Assembly (NCBI GenBank): GCA_025716815.1
Contig: JAIXMN010000039.1
Span: 62,001 to 126,000 of the forward strand
Origin: Dichotomocladium elegans
Lineage: Eukaryota; Mucoromycota; Mucoromycetes; Mucorales; Lichtheimiaceae
DNA length: 64,000 nucleotides
Direction of reading: 5' to 3'
Shown: positions 58,121 to 64,000 of the stretch, one piece after another
How positions within the stretch are numbered: position 1 is the stretch's first letter
Layout of the letters: every line of letters starts with the position of its first letter
Made by a program: the position numbers and the translations under genes
The notes under the pieces: model-generated
The model's database searches: none
What the model was told of the DNA's origin: nothing
What the model saw: the letters and a program-made list of their open reading frames with translations, nothing else

Positions 58121-59664
58121 TATAAATATGCATCTAGCAGTAGTAATAAAGAACCTCGAAGCTTCTGATATTTCTGAATAGTCTCCGTGACATTCCCATT
58201 CTGTGTGAATTTGCCGTTACCTGCTACAAAAAGGATCTTCGTGACCAGGGCAACGACAGTCGGACTCGGCGGGATTTCCCTTTTTAGTAACCACACCATT
58301 GTTGCCGTTCGAACACATAGTCGCCTCTCGTTAACCCATGTCGCCGCCAACACGTAGTCTCCTCTCCATTGAACACGTAGTCATCCCTCAACATGCCATG
58401 TAACCATTGCCTTATATTTGGCATCACCACAACAGCTAGAAAAACATATAAATACTCCCCTCCATTACAAACAATAAAAGGGCATCTTATCATATCTTCT
58501 ACTTGTCTGTTCCTGGCTATGGTCTGATCCGCCAATTATGTCGTAACAGAGATTATCTGACCAATCAGAAGCGTTTGCCAAGAATATCCTTTTATGCTTA
58601 CACCTCCATCACAGCACCAATACTACACCTCTCGCCAAGAAAACCAATCCCAACGATTATTACCCTTTTCCCTCTGCATTCCATCTATGTATTTTTAGAT
58701 AACAAAAACAGTATAAATAACAAGAAGCCCATATACAATAAAGGACACCTTTCGAAACCCTACTTCTGTTTCTGCCCCCAAGCTTAATCACTATTCCTGG
58801 CCAAAGTTTATCCGCCAAAATAGATGACAATTATGTCGTTGCCTAGGTCACTGAGATCCTTTTGTATACTGGGGACAACGACGGGTTCACACAGAACACT
58901 GAATGTCACTAAGACAATTCGGAAGATTGTGATTGATCAGATAGATGCCCTTTATTCTATATTACTGGCTTGATATTTATACTTTGTTATACATTGGATA
59001 TCCATAGAGGTTATGTAAAAGATATGTCACGCCATGTAGAGCTTGTCAGGCCATAGCGACATAATGTATGCATATGCATACATTGCGGGCATGTGCCTGA
59101 GGGCGATGGGATCAGGTCATTTTAGCATGCATATGCATGATGCAAAATCTTTACATTCATGCCACGTGACTCGCACGATCAGTCCACGACAATTACACGT
59201 GTCGTTATCATATTGGCTGATCAGATCAGTGGCCAGTGATAATACTTTTGATATTGCTGTGTAAAGTGATGATCCTTTATTCCTGACTACTCATGCTATA
59301 TATATATATACTGCTATCAATTATTCTATGAATGATGTGGAAGACACTAGTAAAAGAGCTTCTAGCAAATGCCATTGTCGAAGGAAGGAAAAGGAGAACT
59401 AGAAGGAGCCAGCAAAAGCTGTTATACGCAGTCACATGACTACGACACATGTAACAGTACAGGCACTGTTGTGCGAGTACTTACAAAGAGCGTCTGATAT
59501 ACAGCGTGGAGGAAGCGCGAACGCGACGAGAAGAACGATGATTATAATAATACAACGTGGGGATGCCCGACGTCACAGGGCATCCTTGTTTATATAGTAA
59601 CAGTAGCGGGGTAATTACAGTGGTATACATATAGGATCGTCGTACAGAGAAAGTGAGTGTGGTA
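58121..59664. other. Noncoding spacer between the two Tc1-like elements
   Basis: No supported gene. It includes a perfect 22 bp palindrome and a second related one (separate entry) and several TATAAATA-like stretches (e.g. 58975, 59295) that could be LTR debris. Confidence 0.4.
59063..59143. repeat. Paired palindromes with ATGCATATGCAT core
   Basis: A perfect 22 bp palindrome (59063-59084) and a 14 bp perfect palindrome CATGCATATGCATG about 45 bp downstream share the core. They could be a dimeric protein binding site; no function is known. Confidence 0.5.
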
Positions 59665-61710
59665 CAGGATTTTCGGTTGGCTACCGGCCAAAGGTAGGAA
59701 AGAAATAATAGGGTGGAGTATTTTTTCGAGAAGAGCAAGAAAAGAATAATTGAAGCAATAATATTTCAAGAAGCGGAAGGGAAGAATTCCGGAAAGAACT
59801 ACCTCTATGTCTATAGTATGAAAAAGGATTATGGTTGGAGAAAGGAATTGCCGGTTGAAGTATGCGTTTCGCCTTGGGAAAGCACCTTGTGTCTATAGTC
59901 CGATTTGTATTCCCTGTTTTCATTTTTGTGGTGGAAAGTTGACGAAAGGAATAGTCCAAGTGAAGATAATTTTCGCGGCACCAATGATTCAGACCAATGG
60001 GTGGCATTTTTCGTAGCACAGACGTCGTAGTCTATAGGAAAATATATTAGCGTCAACAACGGTATTTTCGCGGGTAGGATTAAATTCGCATGCTGCTACC
60101 TTTATTCGTAGGGTGCACGATATTCATCAGAAGAGAGCCTTTATGCACGCAAACGCTTGACAGTTTTACTATAAAAGGACATATGAGGAAGACACTTCTT
60201 GAAAGAGACAAACAGCCGCGTACCTTTTGTACGCTTTGAAAATAAAGAGCACAGGGCGCTTTTTTGCGAAAATTTTTTTTGGCATCTCTTCCACTCCTAT
60301 TTTTTATTTTGTTTTTTTTTCGCAATGCCTGAACACGAATCTTCCGCCTTGGACGGTCTCCGCTCGACATTTAAAGATTGACATCTGAAAGCCCCCAAAC
60401 AAACTCAGAAGTGTTCAGCTTATATCTTCTGATGCGTAGTGTGGTGAAGAATGTCGCGTAAACAGCAGCTCTCTACGATTTTCTCACTTTTCTCGCAAAT
60501 CCGCGGTTGTTAATCGTCGCAGAAGTACAGCACTGTTTTATCACCCTGCTCAGAAAGATCACTAAGCAGATGTCGAGATCTGTTGTTCTGCCCTTCGGCA
60601 GCACACGCACAGGTAAAAGATTAGAACTCTCGCTTACAATACAGACGAATGGCGGTAAGAAGTTACGACGAGATCGCGCGAAAAGAATAAAATCAAGATA
60701 GATTGAAAAAATGGACTGCTTCCTTGCATGACGAACGGGTGGTTTGCTCTGAGCAGGTCATGGCAAATATAAAGCGCTTGTTATTCTAGGGTGTTGAGGA
60801 GCAGTAAGTGCACGGATCAACAGAGGTCACATCAATATAGATGCGGTTTTTTGAATTGTGAGGAAATCGGGTTTTGGATTTTACTCCAGAGGATCATTCT
60901 GTGATGGTCAGTAATTATTGGTATCCATCCAGCACTTACCTCGCATGTGCATCTTTCTCGGCCCCAACAAGCTAAGAGTATGACTAGGGCAGTAAGTCGA
61001 AATAGTGCTGAGCGTCGCTTTACCTTCCTGGATATGTTTTGCCGGCTATGAGCGCAAACCAGCTGCCTTTGTCCACATAGCGAGTGTGCTTATGCGGTCT
61101 TGAGGTGTCGCAGATCACGGCTAGGCATCATAGACACCTCCATAGAGAACAATAGAAAGCGAAACAGTATTCGTTTTTTGAGGATCATCTGTAACGTACT
61201 CCCCGCTAATGGAGACAACAAAAAATAAATGCGTCCCTGCTCTCCATGGAAGTCTTCGTCGTTCTCTTATCCACCAATCTTAAACCACACACTAACATTT
61301 AACCATAATAACATTAATGCCAGTCATCCCACCCCAAACACTCGTTTACATCCACACTGCTTCGAACGGAAAAAATCGGTTGCTACTGTTGCCTGATCAG
61401 CTGTGTGAAGCTACATTTAAGGGTCAAGATCGCGTAAAATATCGTCTGTCAAAGAGTAGACTACACTATCCAGGAGTGGTATCAGTTCAGTCCGTTTGTG
61501 CGCGCAGGACTATTAGTAAGTATGGTTTCGGGTCATGGCATCAGGCTGCCAACCAGTGAGCCCCAGGCGTCTTGTTAGAGCAAGCATAGTTAAATGCATT
61601 TCAAGTAGTTAGTCCTGCTGGATAACTCGAAAGGGAAGAAAAATAAGGTTTGAATGCACAAAGCTGCGTTTAAGATTCTAAGCTCTTTCTATCTTATTCT
61701 TATTTTTACT

Positions 61711-63243
61711 ATGACTGATACCAACGCCACAAGTGCTCGAGTTCCGGCCCGTCGGTCAGCCAGGATTTCGAAGCGAAAACATAGGGCTAGCACGGTAAAC
61801 CAAGCGACTACTCTGGTTCGAGTTCCTAACTTGGTTGATGCAATAAGAGATCTTCAGTTGGGTCAGTAGATAAAGCGGCTTATAGCTTTAGATCGGGGCA
61901 CCTCTATGCTTATGCCATCTACATTAACACTACAATTAGGTAATGAGGAACCAGAAGAATCGCTAGGAGGCGTCATGGTCGAATATTGCAGCGATCTGGA
62001 CGAGCAGGAAGATGAGGATATGGCGGATTGTGAGGAAGTCGATGCAATGGACACTGACGACGTACAGGACATTCCGCCGCGATCACTCATGGCTGCAATT
62101 CGTCTACGCATGCAAGAGCTTGGTAGTCCTTCACCTACGCCAAGCCGTGCCATTTCGCGACGTGACAGTGTCGCTAATTCTTCCTCCAATGACACAGAAA
62201 AGAAAGTTCGGCGGCGCTGCACAGTTTCAGAGAAGTTGCTTGTTGCCAATGCAGTTCACGACAAACGCCTTTCTCACGCTGCTGTAGCCAAGCTTTTTGG
62301 CATTGGACGATCCACTGTCGGCGACATTTTGAAACAATACGCTCGCGGAGACCTCAGCGATGACGCCGAATCGAAAAGAGTCGCAGCAAGATCGGGAGGT
62401 GAACGGAAGATCACTGATGAAGGGAGTACCTACATCATTGAATTCCTTGCCAAGTACAACTCTGCTACCCTCCGGCAGATCCAGACCGCATATCTTGACA
62501 GATTCGATGTCCAACTCGGTCTATCGACCATCTATGACCATTTGAGAAGACAATGCAAATTGTCTCTCAAGCGAGCTGTATTTTATCCCGAGAAACGAAA
62601 CGCTGATGAGACTAAAGACAAGCGACAAGCGTATGTGAAGGAATGGATCTCGAGCGGCATCCTGGAATATGAGAGAAATTGCGTATTCATCGACGAGGCA
62701 TCGTATAACCTGTCGATGGGACGCAATTATGCATGGTCTTTAGTTGGCCAGCCAGCTAGGGTTATGGTCAAGAAGATGAGGTACCAGTCTCGCACGCTCC
62801 TAGCTGCCATATCGCACGAAGGACTTGTAGGTGCATCAATCAAGGAAGGTAAAGGTGGTACCAAAAGTCCCGACTTCCTTGCATTCCTTGAAGAGGTGAT
62901 GGATGATCTTGACGGCAAAGAACGACGAGGGTGGTATCTTGTATGCGACAACGCGTCGATCCATAAGACAAAGATCATTCAGGAGGCAGTGGAGAAAAGG
63001 GGTTATCATATGGTGTACTTGCCGCCATACTCACCATTCCTCAATCCAATTGAGGAATTTTTCTCCAAGGTAAAAGCAGTGTTTCGACGAGTGGCAGTAG
63101 GCCTTGACCCGGAGAATGCACCGCTGCTACACGAGCGTCTGGCGCAAGCAATTGCTGAAGTCCGCCCAGAAGACTATGCTGGATGGGCTCGCCACGCAAC
63201 CACGTTCTTTGAACCGTGCCTTGGACGTGAGGATATGCTGTAG
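61711..63243 (+). CDS. Tc1/mariner-like DD34E transposase (element 2), intact
   Basis: Exons 61711-61861 and 61940-63243 join in phase 1 to 484 residues. The N-terminus is basic (RVPARRSARISKRKHRA), then acidic (DLDEQEDEDMADCEEVD), then an HTH (SEKLLVANAVHDKRLSHAAVAKLFGIGRSTVGDILKQY). A second helical DNA-binding part (LAKYNSATLRQIQTAYLD) precedes the DDE_3 core: CVFIDEASYN (first Asp), LVCDNASIH (second) and NPIEEFFSK (Glu), with 34 residues between the last two. It is the same family as 52860-54605 with no stop or frameshift, so likely functional. An in-frame ATG 57 bp upstream would add 19 hydrophobic residues; I prefer MTDTNATSARV because it starts the basic segment. Confidence 0.88.
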
Positions 63244-63503
63244 TTTTTCCCTTGCCTCTTATATATATATATATAAAGGTTATCTTCATACTTTGTTTAC
63301 CCATTCTGCTTTGGTTTTGTAAATCGGAGTACTGTAGGGGAATAGTTACGGTTCCATACACCATCCGTTAGAACTATCAGTGTAACGTAAGCCTCAGACG
63401 ACTGTATCACCGCTTTAAAAAGACAGCGATCGATGTTAGTAAAAGTTTGCTTCTCTTTAGACAGCATCATCCCTAGTACCATTTTCGAAAGCTACGAACT
63501 GCC

Positions 63504-64000
63504 ATGTCTTCTTCCAACTCCACCCCGAATAACACCAGCAAGCATGCAGAGCCCAGTCTTGTTCGGCAGCTGTCCAGGTCTATGTCGGACATGACAATCG
63601 ATGAACCTGACTTCAGCGGTATATTAGTGAAGCCCTGACATATTTGGCGTGTTTTGACTGTATATTTACAAGTAGACTTTGATATTGCTGAAAGCGACGT
63701 AGCGGACGTGTCGTCTAACCAGCAAGGTAACGAAAGGACCTTTACGAATCGGCAATGCTGGCAACATATTGATATTATGAAGTAGAAGCAGAAGCAGAAG
63801 CGACAGCTGGACCGAGGACAACTAGTCGGAGAAAGGACAAGGGCAAGGCCCCCAGGGCTAAAGTTTATGAAAGGATGTCGTACGAGCGGCGGATGCATGC
63901 CCTTTCCGCCATGGTGGATACCTGCGCTTCGCCTTCCACCGTTGCCGCGCGTATCGGTGTTAGTGTAAGCACTCTGAGGTCCATCCGCAAGCGGTATCAC
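63504..64000 (+). CDS. Start of second transposase paralogue gene (element 2), partial
   Basis: Predicted exons 63504-63618, about 63673-63726, and 63783 to the window end, with phase-1 introns as in 54769-56343. The N-terminus is Ser-rich (SSSNSTPNNTSKHAEPSLVRQLSRSMSD), followed by a small acidic exon (DFDIAESDVADVSS) and a basic stretch (TTSRRKDKGKAPRAKVYERM). An HTH follows (MHALSAMVDTCASPSTVAARIGVSVSTLRSIRKRY). Exon plan, charge pattern and position after the transposase match the non-catalytic paralogue of element 1. The DDE-like part is outside the window, so its catalytic state is unknown. Confidence 0.6.

Larger units (their letters stand above)
59665..64000 (+). mobile_element. Second two-gene Tc1-like element (element 2), right part beyond window
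   Basis: A CAGGATTTTCGG end preceded by TA (59663-59664) begins a segment with the same plan as element 1: about 2 kb of noncoding DNA (59665-61710, only unrecognised small frames such as 61317-61559), an intronated DD34E transposase, then a multi-exon HTH gene on the same strand. The TIR shares only its first ~10 bp with element 1, so this is a distinct family member. The right end is not in the window. Confidence 0.65.

Noticed and set aside
61317..61559. 80-codon open frame upstream of the element 2 transposase as a third gene
   Set aside because: No recognisable motif and no clear counterpart at the same place in element 1.
1..64000. CRISPR arrays, bacterial operons or ribosome binding sites
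   Set aside because: The window is eukaryotic with spliced genes; no regularly spaced repeats or bacterial gene order are present.

Overview
The window is eukaryotic and almost certainly fungal. The genes have short GT-AG introns of about 50-90 bp. The element mix fits an early-diverging fungus, possibly Mucoromycota: a Crypton recombinase with a GCR1_C-type tail, Helitrons with zinc knuckles, long-TIR MULEs and an endonuclease-less Penelope-like element. The lineage is inference. I see no ordinary host gene. Essentially all recognisable coding sequence is transposable-element DNA, much of it nested.

Layout: 1-2.2 kb, three-exon Crypton recombinase. 2.6-3.9 kb, broken Helitron Rep/helicase cut by a MULE end. 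3.9-5.8 kb, MULE remnant. 6.1-7.4 kb, broken Helitron N-terminal region. 8.2-10.9 kb and 12.9-15.6 kb, two copies of a Helitron carrying a PIF1-type helicase but no Rep. 11.0-12.6 kb, intact three-exon Harbinger transposase. 15.6-25.3 kb, a MULE with ~950 bp TIRs, itself hit by a hAT element (8 bp duplication; the hAT holds a MITE) and by a pogo/Tigger element (TA duplication) inside its transposase. 27.2-28.6 kb, second, truncated MULE. 28.6-38.9 kb, third MULE, split by a complete CACTA element (TTA duplication) with two convergent genes.

38.9-43.6 kb holds head-to-tail Penelope-like (PLE) sequence: an RT frame lacking GIY-YIG, interrupted by a 1.47 kb element with a 9 bp duplication, followed by CCCTAAA tracts, a hammerhead-like motif and a second PLE fragment. 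43.6-46.3 kb has a second copy of the 9-bp-duplicating element, MITEs and a C2H2 fragment. 46.3-50.1 kb is a Ty3/gypsy element truncated in integrase, with its 5' LTR.

50.9-58.1 kb is a complete 7.2 kb Tc1/mariner-like element with ~1 kb TIRs. It carries two genes: a DD34E transposase (one frameshift) and a multi-exon paralogue whose first catalytic Asp is lost. A second element of the same plan starts at 59.7 kb, with an intact transposase, and runs off the window. This repeated catalytic/non-catalytic gene pair is the most unusual system here. The small MITEs in the window share its terminal sequence.
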